DNA of 64,000 bases from Macrothele yani (lineage: Eukaryota > Arthropoda > Arachnida > Araneae > Macrothelidae). Made by a program: the position numbers and the translations under genes. The stretch is from NCBI GenBank assembly GCA_039090855.1, contig CM076991.1, forward strand, positions 105,164,021 to 105,228,020, read 5' to 3'. Below the pieces are notes generated by a model that was not told the origin of the DNA, ran no database searches, and saw nothing but the letters and a program-made list of their open reading frames with translations. Within the stretch, counting starts at the first letter, position 1. The number at the start of each line of letters is the position of its first letter. Below, piece by piece: positions 20,571 through 31,609 of this stretch.

Positions 20571-21640
20571 AATGGATTCCAAGTAGAAGCAATGTGCCGT
20601 CTTTGAGTTCTTGACGAAGGAAAGGTGCAGGCTGTCTGACATCCACAGAAGGCTACAGAATATTTACGGTGATGACACCATTGGCAAGAGCAATCTGCGC
20701 AGATGGATGAAGAAGTTTAAAGAAGAGGAAATCAGCATTGAAGACAAACCACGCAGTGGGAGACTTCATCTGTGACCCCTGACACGAATCGCCAGCGAGT
20801 GAATGAAATTGGACTGTGGTCCAAATGCCATACAAAAGATGTTGGAAAACTTAGGGTATCGGAAAGTGTGTGCAAAGTAGGTACCTCGGCAGTTGAGACC
20901 CGATTTAAAGAAAGAGAAGTGGAAGTCTGCTCTGATATGCTGGAAGCGTTTGAAGCCAATGAAAACATGTTTTTGTTTTCTTTCCGACTTCCACTTGTTT
21001 GGTCCAATTATAACGAAGTAAATTTCTCCGTCATTTCTGTCCACGCCAGGATTCGAACACGGATTCCCTCATTCCGGAATAAGTCACTCTACCAATTGAG
21101 CTACGCGGACGTTTATTCTGATTCCTATCTGCCTTTATGTCGTGTGCGTCCTTCTGGCAGGTACGTCACATCTCCTGGTACATTACATCATCTCCCTTAT
21201 TTTTATTTTTTTTTTCGAAGTGCTGGAGAAGGGATTCTCTTATTTTTCCTATCTCGCGGTGTGGAAATAACATCACACCAATGCGAGATTTTGAACGGTC
21301 GGGTCATCCGGATAGTTCGGGCGCCATTATAACGAAGTAAATTTCTCCGTCATTTCTGTCCACGCCAGGATTCGAACCCGGATCCCCTCATTCCGGAATA
21401 AGTCACTCTACCAATTGAGCTACGCGGACGTTTATTCTGATTCGTATCTGCCTTTATGTCGTGTGCGTCCTTCTGGCAGGTACGTCACATCTCCTGGTAC
21501 GTTACACAATGAAGGACAGTTTCCGGGGACAACTATTTGATGACACAGACGAGGTGAAAGTGGCTGTAAAGAAGTGGGTACAACAGTCCACACCTGAAGT
21601 TTTTCATAGAGGATTCGAGAGTTGTTTTTTATTCGAAACT
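20571..21640 (+). pseudogene. mariner transposase, interrupted by SINE-3
   Basis: After MDSK-stop-KQCAVFEF the N-terminal DNA-binding region is readable: DIHRRLQNIYGDDTIGKSNLRRWMKKFKEEEISIEDKPRSGR. Around 20860-20970 the frame shows RKVCAKWVPRQL-like and FKEREVEVCSDMLEAFEANE blocks, the region just before the first catalytic Asp. SINE-3 sequence then replaces the middle (21005-21500). The C-terminal block MKDSFRGQLFDDTDEVKVAVKKWVQQSTPEVFHRGFES resumes at 21508 and ends near 21640. The whole catalytic core with its Asp residues is missing. Confidence 0.8.
21005..21500 (-). repeat. SINE-3, two copies in tandem
   Basis: Two minus-strand tRNA-like heads lie at about 21047-21112 and 21361-21431. 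In the better second copy the acceptor-like ends pair (GTCCGCG with CGTGGAC), the A box is TAGCTCAATTGGTAGAG and the B box GGGTTCGAATCC. Each head is followed by 'GAAATGACGGAGAAATTTAC'. Between the heads are the body and leader: 'GGCGCCCGAACTATCC', 'TTTCCACACCGCGAGATAG', and an A/T-rich tail. The pair sits inside the dead mariner. The same arrangement recurs at 40180-40770. Confidence 0.75.
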
Positions 21641-21641
21641 T

Positions 21642-22420
21642 ATGAGTTCATCAGTACACTTGTCTATACACCAATGAGTTTTTAGTAACTGTCAATAGAT
21701 CTACGAGTTCTTTAGAGTAACTGCTTATGGGCCTTCGAATTATTCAGAGTAACTGCCCATAGACCTATGGGTTCATCAGATTATCTACTTGTATATTTAT
21801 GAGTTCTTCAGAATAACTGCCTATAAACTTATAATTTCTTCAGAATATTGCATACACGCCTACGAGCTCTTCAGAGTACTGACCTACATGTTCTTCTGAG
21901 TAACTGCCTAGAAATTAATGAGTTCTTCAGTGCTCTTGTCTATACACCTACGAGGTCTTAGTAACTGCCTATAGATCTACGAGTTCTTCAGAGTAACTGC
22001 TTATAAACCTACGAAACATTCAGTGTAACCGCCTATAGACCAATGGGTTTTCAGAGTATCTTCTTGTATATTTATGAGTTCTTCAGAATGACTGCCTATA
22101 ATCCTATAAGTTCTTCAGAGTAATTGCCTACACACCTACTAGTTCTTCAGCGTAACTGCCTGTAGAAGTACGAGTTCTTCGGGGTAACTGCCTATAAACG
22201 TATGAGTTCTTCGGGGTAACTGCCTATAAACTTATGAGCTCTTCGCAGCACCTGTTTTTACACCTACGAGTTCTTCACAGCAACTGCCTATATATCTACG
22301 AGTTCTTCAGAGTAACTGCTTACAGACCTACGAGTTATTCAGAGTAACTGCCCATAGACCTACGCGCTTTTCAGAGTAACTCCACATAGACCTACTAGTC
22401 CTTCAGAGTAACTGCCTGAT
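21642..22420. repeat. Minisatellite, about 32-bp unit
   Basis: About 24 units share 'GAGTTCTTCAGAGTAACTGC' followed by 'CTATAGACCTAC'. Units vary by substitutions and short indels, more than in the 83-bp array at 15.8 kb. It begins directly after the mariner C-terminal fragment and may have grown from its flank. Confidence 0.9.
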
Positions 22421-22989
22421 ATCCCGACTGCTGACCTATCATCTTCAAGATGACCTCTCTACATTTGAGAAGGAAGACTTTCCATCTCAAGTTTCCGTAC
22501 GGTATCATCAATGGAAAAAGAGAGATGATATTTTATTTTTAAATCGATTCACCAAGGAAAAATTGGGAAATATTTCCTGTGATATTCAGCAGGACTGAAG
22601 GTGGGGAAACTTCTCCGTTACGCAAAATACACTATATTGACAAAAGTCACGGACACCTAGAAGAGAAACACAACATAGCATTTATCGACATACATTACTA
22701 CGGTGTCGGTCCACCTTTGGTCTGCACGTGTCTTCACGAGCTCCGTGTTTGAGTGCTTCACGTACGTGTTTTGTGCGTCCCATCATTGTTCTTCTATGCG
22801 TGTGTGCCGAAGTTAAAGGTCTGTGCTTTCGTTTAAGATCCCTTTCCAGTGGGTGAGTGCTGATTTTTTTTTATTATCAGTATTTTAATTTACACGCCGA
22901 GCTGGTCGTTTTTCTTTGTTAACCCTTGCCATTGATTAAGGCATCTGCCGATGAGGGCTCTGTTCCCGCCCGCATCGCTGCTGCTCTTC

Positions 22990-24720
22990 GCGTCGCCTCT
23001 TCAACGACAGACGCAGCCGATATTATCTTCGCTTGCTAGTGGAGAGCCTCTTAATTTTCCTTCCTGTCATTTGCACGTCTTCTCCTGCTCAGGTCTCCGA
23101 CTCTGCCATTGAGAACGTGGATGTGACGTCCCTGGCCTCTGCTGACGATGAAGAATTCAAGTGCGGCTCTGATGGCGTCGCTAATCTGCCCTCTACAGTT
23201 TCTACTGCCTCTTCTTCGAGTACATTGTCTCATGCTGCGTCGATGCCTTCCAGAGGAGGCGTTTATGCACGCACATATTCTGCGGCTGCCTCTGGTATCG
23301 TCTGCCCCCTATGGATTCTCACGTTACTCTCAACGGTGTCACCATCTTATTAGACATTCCCAAGAACTCTCCTGCTGGTCAACGTCTTCATTCGACCCTC
23401 GAATTGGGGGTTTGTTTTGATGCGCTGCCCAACACTCCTTTGAAGCAGTACAGCTCCGCTCTCAAGAAGATGCTTTCTTCTGGTGCCATCACCCACCTCA
23501 CCCGAAAGCCATGAACTGTGATTATTTATTTTTCGAAGAAAGCATATGCCGAGCTTGTCTTGTCTCGGGGCCTATCAATTGGCGATCGTCACCTCTTAGC
23601 CGAATACATCGCCCAGCGTCCTGTTCTGGTCTCTCGGCATCCGGCACCCCCGGAGATATCTGATGGTTTCTGTGTGCTGCACTTAGTCGATGTGGCAGAG
23701 TAGTCGGCCCAGTGAAGACTCTCTCCTCTTCCCCCTCTGACCCCGATGATAAACATATCTGTGGCTTCCATAGAACTGCTCGCATCATCCTCTCGTGGGA
23801 AGATCATCTTATAAAGTTTCCACGGTTCCTCGATGTTCGTTGCGGTAACGAGCGCCGCCGGATTGAGCTCCTTACCTCTGCTCATTGCTCACGCTGCAAG
23901 GCTTACGGCCATCAGAAGACTCATTGTCCCCATGCAGAGCCACTGAATCCTGGAGCTCAAAGGCACCATTCTACCTCTTCCTCCGTTTATGCTGCCATGC
24001 CTCTTCCTGCGTCTGCACCTCCTGGACCCAGTTCTGCCGAAAATCTGATCACACCCTTCGATCAACACGCGTCTTCCGATGTTTGCGTTCTCCACTCTGT
24101 CGGATTTTCCTCCGCTTGATCCCTCCTTACCTTATCGTGTTCTCTCTCCATCAGAGGACATCACGGCTGATCTTCAAGCTTCATTCACCGTCAAAACTTT
24201 TGCTCCCGGCGATGAGCTTGGCCTTTCCTCTGATTCCACATCTCGTGTGTCATCGATCCAAGGCAAACGTCGTTCTACTACCAGTACCGAGGCCCGGCGG
24301 AGAAAAAAGAAGACACCTTCTCCAACTGCCCGCATACATCGTTCCACCCGTCTAGCAGGCTCCAAGTCACCCCTGTCACGTTCTAGCTCTTCCTCTTCAG
24401 AGTCCAAGGGTCCTCTGTCGACGTTTGAAGATTTCTCGACTCTGCTTACCAAAGCCTCTCTTCTTTAAGAATATGTCTCCTTCGAAGATCTTTACGATTT
24501 TCTCACTCATAAAACAAATCGGGAGGCTTCTCTCATCTTTTTACAGCAGTTTGAAGCAGTTCTTCCCGAGGTCTTCGACCAAGCAAACTCCATCATCAAA
24601 TTTCTCCGGCATAATTCCAAGCAACCCGACTACATCTTGTGGTGTCGTGGTATCATCAATCGCCCCGACACATTCCAGAAAGCTTCCACAGCTGCCCTTC
24701 ATCCGACGTCGGACTTAGCC
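22990..24720 (+). pseudogene. LINE ORF1 (gag-like, CCHC zinc knuckle), frameshifted
   Basis: Coding blocks shift frame several times. They include an acidic/Ser-rich start (VSDSAIENVDVTSLASADDEE, about 23096), VTLNGVTILLDIPKNSPAG (about 23320), GLSIGDRHLLAEYIAQRPVL (about 23572), GFHRTARIILSWEDHLIKF (about 23760) and a zinc knuckle CSRCKAYGHQKTHCPH (about 23887-23935). A basic and serine-rich segment KRRSTTSTEARRRKKK and a serine run follow at about 24260-24410. FEDLYDFLTHKTNREASLIF and IIKFLRHNSKQPDYILW at about 24480-24640 continue the protein. In LINEs, ORF1 is the RNA-binding chaperone. Confidence 0.7.
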
Positions 24721-24749
24721 ATTCGAGGTCGCCACTCTGAAAGTAGGGG

Positions 24750-25105
24750 GTTTGCTAACCCCTCGCTAACGCTTTGGTTCTGGAAGATCTCTCGCCTTTT
24801 GGGGCCGACTTACTCCTTCTGCAAGAGACGAACTGCCACTCCTCGACACTTTTTCATAGATCGCGCATTAGGGACTTCACCTTTCACCATGCTTTCCGTT
24901 ACTCTGTGCATGGTGGTCCAGCAGGAGTATCAGTCTGCCATCTCCGCATGCCGTTAAAGCTCCTTCTCTGCTACGTGGTCGCCAGTGACGCCGTGGTTGG
25001 CTGTTACACCAAGCCCGTTACATCTCACGGTGGGTTAAAACTTGGCATTACCTTTTTGATGCTCTTTCTCACTGCGGTGCCCCGCCTGTGATCATTTTGT
25101 TCTTC
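24750..25105 (+). pseudogene. LINE APE-type endonuclease, N-terminal part
   Basis: The block LEDLSPFGADLLLLQETNCH (about 24780) holds the glutamate of the QE(T) motif of apurinic-type endonucleases. It is followed by GGPAGVSVC and YVVASDAVVGCYTK. A frameshift then leads to HYLFDALSHCGAPPVIIL near 25045-25098, after which a GDFN motif would be expected but is lost. The domain ends there. Confidence 0.7.
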
Positions 25106-25289
25106 CTCAAGCATTGCTCTGTTTGCATCACGTTGTAAATTTGTCATTACTCATTCAATGTACATATCATCGCTTTTATCAGTTTGTATCATTCCTTTTT
25201 TTTTTTTTTTTTTTTTTTTTTTGAGACGATTCCATGTTGTCTCTGTTTTGTTACATTAAAGCGATTCGTTCTGAAACCACCTTTGGCCT

Positions 25290-26279
25290 TTATGCTTGCA
25301 CTGACCCTTCGAGACAGGCTTCCGACAAGATTTTGGAACATAGCGATAGGTATCCGCTTCCATTCAGTACATAATGCTGCCGCTAACTGTTGCTGAGTAG
25401 TTGGCCTTGTTTCCAAACTTCTTATGCGACGCTCTAATTCATCCCGTTTGTGCTCTATGGGATTAAGGTCAGGGCTATGTACTGGCCAGTCCACACACCA
25501 TACGGAATTACGCCCTTATAGTCCTTGCTTTACGGCTCTGTGCATTGTCCTGCTGGTAACAACAAGGCTCTATAGTATTACCACAGAGTTGGTAGGGCAT
25601 AATTGTCCAGAATATTGAGGTAGACGTGCTGGTTAACAGGTTTGTCCACGATAACCAATGAACCGGAACCATACCACGAAAAACACCCCAACACGAGTGC
25701 AATGCCAGCTCCAAACTTGACCGTAGGTACAGTACACTATGGTAAATAGCTTTCCCCCGGCTGCTGCCATACCCATACACGGCCATCAGACTGATGGATC
25801 ATGTATTTAGATTCATCAGTCCATAGGACCCGTTTTCATTGATCTGCAGTCCACGATAAATGTTCTTTACACCATGCTAAACGACGAGTAGCATTCCGAG
25901 TGGAGGTGAAAGACTTATGAGCAGCCGAACGACCACTGTAGCCCATGTAATAAAGTTCTCTGCGAATGGTACATGTACATACCGAGGCTCCAGCATTGTT
26001 ACTCACCTGTACACTGAGATCTTGTGCAGTACTCCGTCGATTAGCTGTAACGACTCGCCTGAGGATTTGACGTCCTCTATCACTGATTGTTTTTGGTCTG
26101 TCGGTACGTTTTGCTGCTTCAGGCACGCCATGTGTCTCCCACTTATTCAGTACATCCAAAACAGTTGACTTGGGTATGTTTAAATGCCTCTCGGTTTCTC
26201 TTATGGAAAACCCACTAATATAACACACAACAATCTTTACTTTCTCGAATTTAGTTCTCTCCCACCGCGACATTTTCAC
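25290..26279 (-). pseudogene. TcA transposase, broken
   Basis: From ATG 26279 the first 147 codons are open: SRWERTKFEKVKIVVCYISG, STVLDVLNKWETHGVPEAAK, then DLSVQVSNNAGASVC and RRLAWCKEHLSWTADQ. A stop follows at 25836. The catalytic first block LWTDESKYMIHQSDGRVW is readable next. The second-Asp region is damaged by indels (PAGQCTEP where QQDNAPSHKA is expected). The third block is open from 25494: VDWPVHSPDLNPIEHKRDELERRIRS, then VGSLSRRVSASIKAKGG, where the LINE insertion cuts it. Confidence 0.88.
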
Positions 26280-26423
26280 TCAACCTCACTATGCGATATG
26301 ATCGCTGTCAGCTGCAGGCTTGTTTATATATCGTTTGCAGCTGTGCCGCGCATCATAACAATGCAGCGCATCCGTTCATTTGTGTTTTAAGGGGTATCCA
26401 ACGACTTTTGTCAATATAGTGTA

Positions 26424-27001
26424 TATAGACTTCACAGCTCATTTGAAGAATGTCCTGATATTTTTAACTTAAGCTCTGATTTCCTTCGTAAAGCATGGTT
26501 TGCAGGATTCTAATTATCACCTTTAATACACTATGGTGCTAACTCACAATAATGCTATAGCAACGTGCACCACTTTTGATACGTACTCACTACAGCGGAA
26601 CGTGAACAACGCACAAGCCACGCCGTTTAGGAGATCGTAGACCCGAGGCGCCGTGCAATCGCAATGTGTCCTTTATCAAACCTGTAACTCGACAGAATTT
26701 CCCATTCTGACTTCGAATTCCGTAATAACCGAAAGCCGGTCGTCGGATTGTATATATACTGCTCTGTGAACTTCACCTGCGGCACCGTTCCGTTTCCAGG
26801 CGCGCTCATTTCTCTACGCTGGGTGGTCCTAATGTAATGACTCATCCGTGTATGTTCCAAACACCTTATACCATTCCTCAGTTTTACTTCTGGCTCTTAG
26901 TAAGAGGTTTAGTGAATAACACTCTATTTAGCGGTCACCAGTTGAGACAGTCATTCTTTCTACAGAACCATGGACGACGTTGCTCGATAAGTTGATATAT
27001 A
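26424..27001. other. Unassigned spacer
   Basis: No coding or repeat structure is recognised between the TcA element and the next Tc1 element. Confidence 0.5.
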
Positions 27002-27003
27002 TA

Positions 27004-28428
27004 CACTGACGGAAAAGAAATCCCTACACCAAGAAGGGGTTGTGTTAGATAAACGACAGTTGGTAGGCGGTGAGAGTACATCTGTAAGATGACGTCTATG
27101 CAAATTTCGCGCTCGGCGCATACGTGTGGCGCTAGTAGCGCCCCTCGGAACATGCAAAGCAGGGTTGCTGTAAATACGCGATGTAACGTTCGTGAGCGTT
27201 AGTTATCGTTGAGATTCGACGTAGTGTGTTGATGTTAGTCAAGAATGCATTTAAGAAGACGAAGAAGCTATTATCAACAGCTCACGCAGTTTGAACGAGG
27301 TCGTGTAATAGTGCTACGAGAAGGTGGATTTTCTTTCCGCAATATTGCAGAACGACTTTGCAGAAATGTAGCCACTGTGCATGATTGTTGGCAGCGGTGG
27401 TCAAGGGAAGGTACTGTCTCAAGAAGACCGGGTTCCGGCCGGACACGTGGCACTACTGAGAGGGAAGACCGCAGTGTACGGCGTATGGCCGTGGCGCATC
27501 GTACCGCGTCTGCGGCAGCAATTCGAGCTGCAGTTGCCACCACAGTGACACAACGAACTGTTACAAATCGGTTACTTGAAGGACAGCTCCGAGCCAGACG
27601 CCCTGTAGCGTGCATTCCATTTACTCCAAGCCACTGCCGTCTGCGACGTCAGTGGTGTCAAGCTAGAGCTCATTGGAGGACGGAGTGGAGATATGTTGTG
27701 TTTTCTGATGAAACCCGGTTCTGCCTGGGTGCCAGTGATGGCCGTGTGTTAGTTAGAAGGAGGCGAGGTGAACGCCTGCAACCAACGTGTCTGCGGCCAA
27801 GACACACTGAATCTACACCTGGAGTTATGGTCTGGGGAGCAATTTCCTATGACAGCAGGAGCACTCTCGTGGTTATCCCACGCACCCTGACGGCGCAGTT
27901 GTACGTCAGTCTGGTGATTCAACCTGTTGTGCTGCCATTCATGAACAGCATTCCAGGGGATGTTTTCCAACAGGATAGCGCTCGCCTGCATACCGCTGTT
28001 GTAACCCAACATGCTCTACAGAGTGTCGACATGTTGCTGTGGCCTGCTAGATCTCCAGATCTTTCACCAATCGAGCACGTATGGGACATCATTGGACGAC
28101 AACTCCAGCGTCACCCCAACCAGCATTAACCGTCCCTGTATTGACCGACCAAGTGCAACAGGCATGGAACTCCATCCCACAAATTGACATCCAGCACCTG
28201 CACGACACAATGCATGAACGTTTGCGTGCTAGCATTCAACATTCTGGTGGTTACACCGGTTATTAATGTACCAGCATTTCACATTTAAAATGGCTCTTCT
28301 CGCGCTTACAATAACCTGTGATCTTGAAACCTTAATCGATTAAATAGGTTACCTATACAAATGTATTGCCGCCATTTCATTCCTCTACAACTATTTTTTC
28401 GTGGTATTGGGATTTTTTTCCATCAGTG
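27004..28428 (+). mobile_element. Tc1-like element, nearly intact
   Basis: The tips are inverted repeats: CACTGACGGAAAAGAAATCC at 27004 and its partner CACTGATGGAAAAAAATCCC reading inward from 28428. TA flanks both sides (27002-27003 and 28429-28430). It encloses one transposase gene with a single visible frame break. It is the best preserved Tc1 in the window. Confidence 0.9.
27245..28266 (+). pseudogene. Tc1-like transposase with one frameshift
   Basis: ATG 27245 opens 294 codons. The DNA-binding part reads LTQFERGRVIVLREGGFSFRNIAERL (helix-turn-helix), then a basic linker RRPGSGRTRGT. Catalytic residues are D in VFSDETRF (about residue 155), D in FQQDSARLH (about 244) and E in DLSPIEHVWD (about 277). 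All three are present. Between the second Asp and Glu I count 32 residues, against 34 in typical Tc1 and in TcA here. The frame shifts near 28110-28125. The true C-terminus, PALTVPVLTDQVQQAWNSIPQ to the end GGYTGY, continues in the next frame to TAA 28266. One indel therefore separates it from a complete protein of about 340 residues. Confidence 0.9.
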
Positions 28429-28473
28429 TATATACTGTATATATATATATATATATATAAAATAAAATATAAT

Positions 28474-29374
28474 ATATATATCATCATCATCATCAACCGT
28501 TATCAATCTACTCCTGGATGAAGGTCTCCGCAAATTTCTTGTACAATTGTCTGTCTTGGGCCTGTCTCCTCCGTGTCACTCCAGAACCCTTTTGAACATC
28601 ATCCTTCCATCTCTCATTGGGTCTTCTTCTGGGTCTTTTCCTGTCCTTCGGAATCCAGTCTAAAATTTCGGTTGTCCATCGGTGGTCCGTTCTTCTGGCA
28701 ACAAGTCCAGCCATTTCAGTAATTTCACTCTGGTCATCATGTCGTCCACTGCTGTCATTTTCCTTATCCACAAGTTCCTCTTCTTATCTTTCCTGGTTAC
28801 ACCAAGCATTCATCTCTCCGTGCTTCTTTAAGTTGTCTGCAGTGTTTGTATGTCTTTTTTAGTTAAGGTTCATATCTCTGCTCCATACGTAAGCACCGGC
28901 CGGATGCATTGATTAAACACTTTTCTTTTGAGACATAATGGCATACTGCTCTTAAAAATTGTTCTGATTCTTCCAAATTCTCTCCATCCAAGTTTTATAC
29001 GCCGATTAATTTCTTCATCAATGTGACCCTCACTCGATATCTGCTGCCCAAGATAAATGTTGGAATCGGTTGTGTCAAGCTTTTCTCCATCAATCGATAA
29101 ATCTTCATTTCTTGTAAAAGCATTGTACATCACTTTTGTCTTCTGAAAGTTCATTTTTAATCCCACTTCTTTACTCTTGTCAGCAAGTTCTTGGATCATA
29201 CTCTGCAGCTCTGAATGGGTAGTTGCAAAGATGACTAGGTCGTCAGCAAAACGAAGGTGAGTTAGGTAATCTCCATTAGTCTTTATCCCTTTGTTTTTCG
29301 AGTTCGATTATTGAGAGACATTTTGCAATGTGGCGTTAAAAAGCTTGGGGGAAATGGTGTCACCTTGTTTCACC
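28474..29374 (-). pseudogene. RTE reverse transcriptase, 3' segment
   Basis: Motifs in order on the minus strand: QGDTISPKLFNATLQNVSQ near 29370, a FADD-region remnant, then MNFQKTKVMYNAFTRNEDLSIDGEKL, IYLGQQISSEGHIDEEINRRI and CIRPVLTYGAEI. After a break come GLVARRTDHRWTTEILDWIPKDRKRPRRRPNERW and the 3' tail. Stops and frameshifts are present. It is more diverged than the copies at 1.7, 8.9 and 33.8 kb. Confidence 0.85.
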
Positions 29375-30053
29375 TCTGCTTTCGAATACCTAACATCGGA
29401 AGAAGTCGATATTTCTGAAGTTAACGGTGAACTCACCAAGGCTTTTATGGAAACAGCGACAAAAATAGGTGGTACAGAGAATATGTTACATATGAAGAAA
29501 ATTTCAGGAAAAGCAAAAATGTTGATGCAAAAGAGAAGGGAGATGAGGACAAATAAAGACGTAACTTTCAACGTGGAATATTTTGACCTATGCAAGACAG
29601 TGCGAAAAGGTATCACTGAAGACATAAGGAAATTCAATTGTGAACTAGTGAGGAAAGCAATTGAAAACAACCAGAGCCTGAAGAGAGCGAAAGGACATCT
29701 CAGTAAGGGAAGAAAACAGATTATGGCTCTGAGAAAAGAAGACTGTAACAAGGAAGAGAAACGAAATTTTGACAAGGGTGAAAGATTTCTATTCAAAACT
29801 ATATGAAAGGGATGATACATCTATTCCAGACATTACGACAGGTACCAGTAACAAAGTCGCTCCAATTATCCCTGCAGACGTTACATATGCAATTAAGAAA
29901 ATGAAACGGGGAAGAGCTCCAGGAGAAGATGGAATTACCATGGACCTTATACAAGAAACAAGTGGAGAAATTAAAACTACACTTGCCTAAGTTTTCACCG
30001 GATGTCTAAATGAAGGGAAGATTCCTGAGGATTGGAACAATGCTACAATGATC
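29375..30053 (+). pseudogene. RTE linker and N-terminal reverse transcriptase, inverted segment part 1
   Basis: The frame reads YLTSEEVDISEVNGELTKAFMETATKIGG, LVRKAIENNQSLKRAKGHLSKGRKQIMAL, then after a frame change VKDFYSKLYERDD and IKKMKRGRAPGEDGITMDLIQE, a typical early RT block. A stop replaces a codon near 29988. The segment ends with IPEDWNNATMI, where the insertion occurred (AATGCTACAATGATC at 30039-30053). Confidence 0.85.
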
Positions 30054-30085
30054 ATGAAAGAAATACGGGACTACGCCATATAATA

Positions 30086-31609
30086 CACTGCTGGACAATT
30101 GCTAAGGACGGATCATAAACGGCTATATAGCGCATAAAAAAGTAAGTGTGGTTAGATGCCAAGTGAAATAAAATAATGTCTGAATGCCAGGACATTACAA
30201 GAAAGACAATTTATTGTGCTCTGAAATCCAGAAGGCTTTGGAACGTGTTCAAATGACAAACATGCCATTTTGTGCATAATACGTAAACGTGAAAAAAATG
30301 CAATTACCGTCCGCAGGCGTTAAGGCATAAGATGTCAATACAGGATATGGCCTCCATGGAGGGCGATGCAAGATTCCTCACGTCGTGTCATGCTTTGCAC
30401 AACATTATCAAGCAGCTGTTGGGGTAATTTATCCCATTCCTCTGTCAGTGCACGGATGAGGGTGTCCTTGTTTATTGGAGGGCATTGGCGACCAGCAAGA
30501 CTCCTCCCCAAAGCATCCCACACATTTTCAATGGGATTCAGATCTGAAGAACGTTGAATATCCTCGCTCTCAAGACACTCCTGGACAGCGACTGTTCGAT
30601 GACATGTTGCGTTGTCGTCCATGAAAATGAATCTATCACCGACAGCACCACGGAACATGCGAACATGAGGTAGCAGAACATCATTAATGTATCGTTGGCC
30701 AGTCATAGTCCCAGTTGGAAGCACATAGAGGGACGTACGGCTATTGATCATGATGCCAGCCCATACCATGACACTACATGTCGGATATCGGTCCCTTTCC
30801 TGTATGTTTGCTGGACAATATGCAGTACCACTATCACGCCAGATCAGTTGTCGTCGACAATCAGACGATTGACTGTATCTACTCTCATCTGAGAAGAGGA
30901 CAGCAGACCAGTCGTTATCAGTCCAATTGCGATGTTGATGGCACCATTGCAAACGGGCTGTACGGTGACGTCTGGACAATGGGATGCACACAACAGGACG
31001 GCGGGCGTCTAGTCTTCCTTCATGCAAACGTCTGGCGACAGTTTTTCAGGAGATCCGCTAGCCAGTAGCAGCCCTAAAATGATTTGCTACCTCACTAGCT
31101 GTGCTGCGCTGGTGTCTTTTTGTTGATAGCACTATGTACCGATCTTCTGCAGGTGCCGTACTGCGAACACGACCTCCCCCGTGACGTTTGCTACACTCTC
31201 CATTTGTTTGAAATGATTTCCAAAGCCTTGAAACAACACTGTGGCAGACGTAGAACTCCCTGGCAACATCTGTTATTTTTCGCCCTTTTTCAAATCTTGC
31301 CAATAATACGGCCACGCGTAAAATCATCTAGGTGATGTCGGGAAGACATACTGAAACTTGCAAGTTGGTCAATTGATTCTTTCCATTTCAACTTTGCGTT
31401 TGAACAACAACGGTCAATACGCGTCAAATCCTTTATATCTCTTATCAGCGCTATGACGTCACGAACAAGTTCGGCAATCCAAAATTTGCATACGCACAAC
31501 ACGTCTTACTGTATCCCGCACTTATGCTAATTTCCACATTTTCCTGCCTTCCATTTTGTGGTTGCTATCGTTGCTATTGTCATCCGTCCTTAGCAATTAT
31601 CCGGCAGTG
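30086..31609 (-). mobile_element. Tc1-like element inside the foldback SINE
   Basis: The tips CACTGCTGGACAATTGCTAA (30086) and its inverted partner CACTGCCGGATAATTGCTAA (from 31609) define about 28-bp TIRs. TA flanks both (30084-30085 and 31610-31611). The length is 1524 bp and the transposase is on the minus strand. It is the youngest layer of the nest here. Confidence 0.92.
30335..31349 (-). pseudogene. Tc1-like transposase, three frame pieces
   Basis: Starting near ATG 31349, MSSRHHLDDFTRGRIIGKI breaks and resumes as LARFEKGRKITDVAREFYVCHSVVSRLW (helix-turn-helix). A stop follows near 31058. The large piece from 31027 has RPVVCIPLSRRHRTARLQW, first Asp FSDESRYSQSSDCRR, second Asp FMDDNATCHRTVAVQ and Glu SSDLNPIENVWDALG. 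Only 28 residues separate the second Asp from Glu. The segment normally reading like WPARSPD is shortened to QRSSD, an in-frame deletion of about six residues. The C-terminus ends ALHGGHILY at 30335. Confidence 0.9.

Larger units (their letters stand above)
22723..25276 (+). mobile_element. LINE with ORF1 and start of endonuclease, lacking reverse transcriptase
   Basis: It is flanked by CCACCTTTGGTC (22711-22722) and CCACCTTTGGCC (25277-25288), a 12-bp TSD with one mismatch. A GC-richer 5' leader runs to about 22985, then ORF1 fragments with a zinc knuckle, then the N-terminal part of an APE-type endonuclease. After 25105 the coding sequence stops and a 3' UTR-like stretch with T27 follows. 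Reverse transcriptase is absent, so the copy is internally deleted. Clade cannot be decided without it. Confidence 0.75.
22630..26421 (-). mobile_element. TcA element, copy 2, split by a LINE
   Basis: Both tips are CACTATATTGACAAAAGTC inverted repeats, starting at 22630 and, reversed, ending at 26421. TA flanks each (22628-22629 and 26422-26423). The 3' end of the element (22630-22722) contains the same post-coding sequence as 11363-11440 of copy 1, read reversed. The rest (25277-26421) carries the transposase. The missing join is filled by a LINE at 22723-25276, flanked by a 12-bp TSD. Without that insert the element is about 1.25 kb, normal for Tc1. Confidence 0.85.

Noticed and set aside
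25196..25222. T27 run next to TcA, considered as the poly(A) tail of a retrocopied transposase
   Set aside because: The TcA 3' end and TIR were found at 22630-22722 and a 12-bp TSD shows the run lies inside an inserted LINE.
29308..29820. 170-codon minus-strand frame
   Set aside because: It is mostly the antisense of the inverted RTE segment; only its last residues, QGDTISPKLF, are real RTE sequence.
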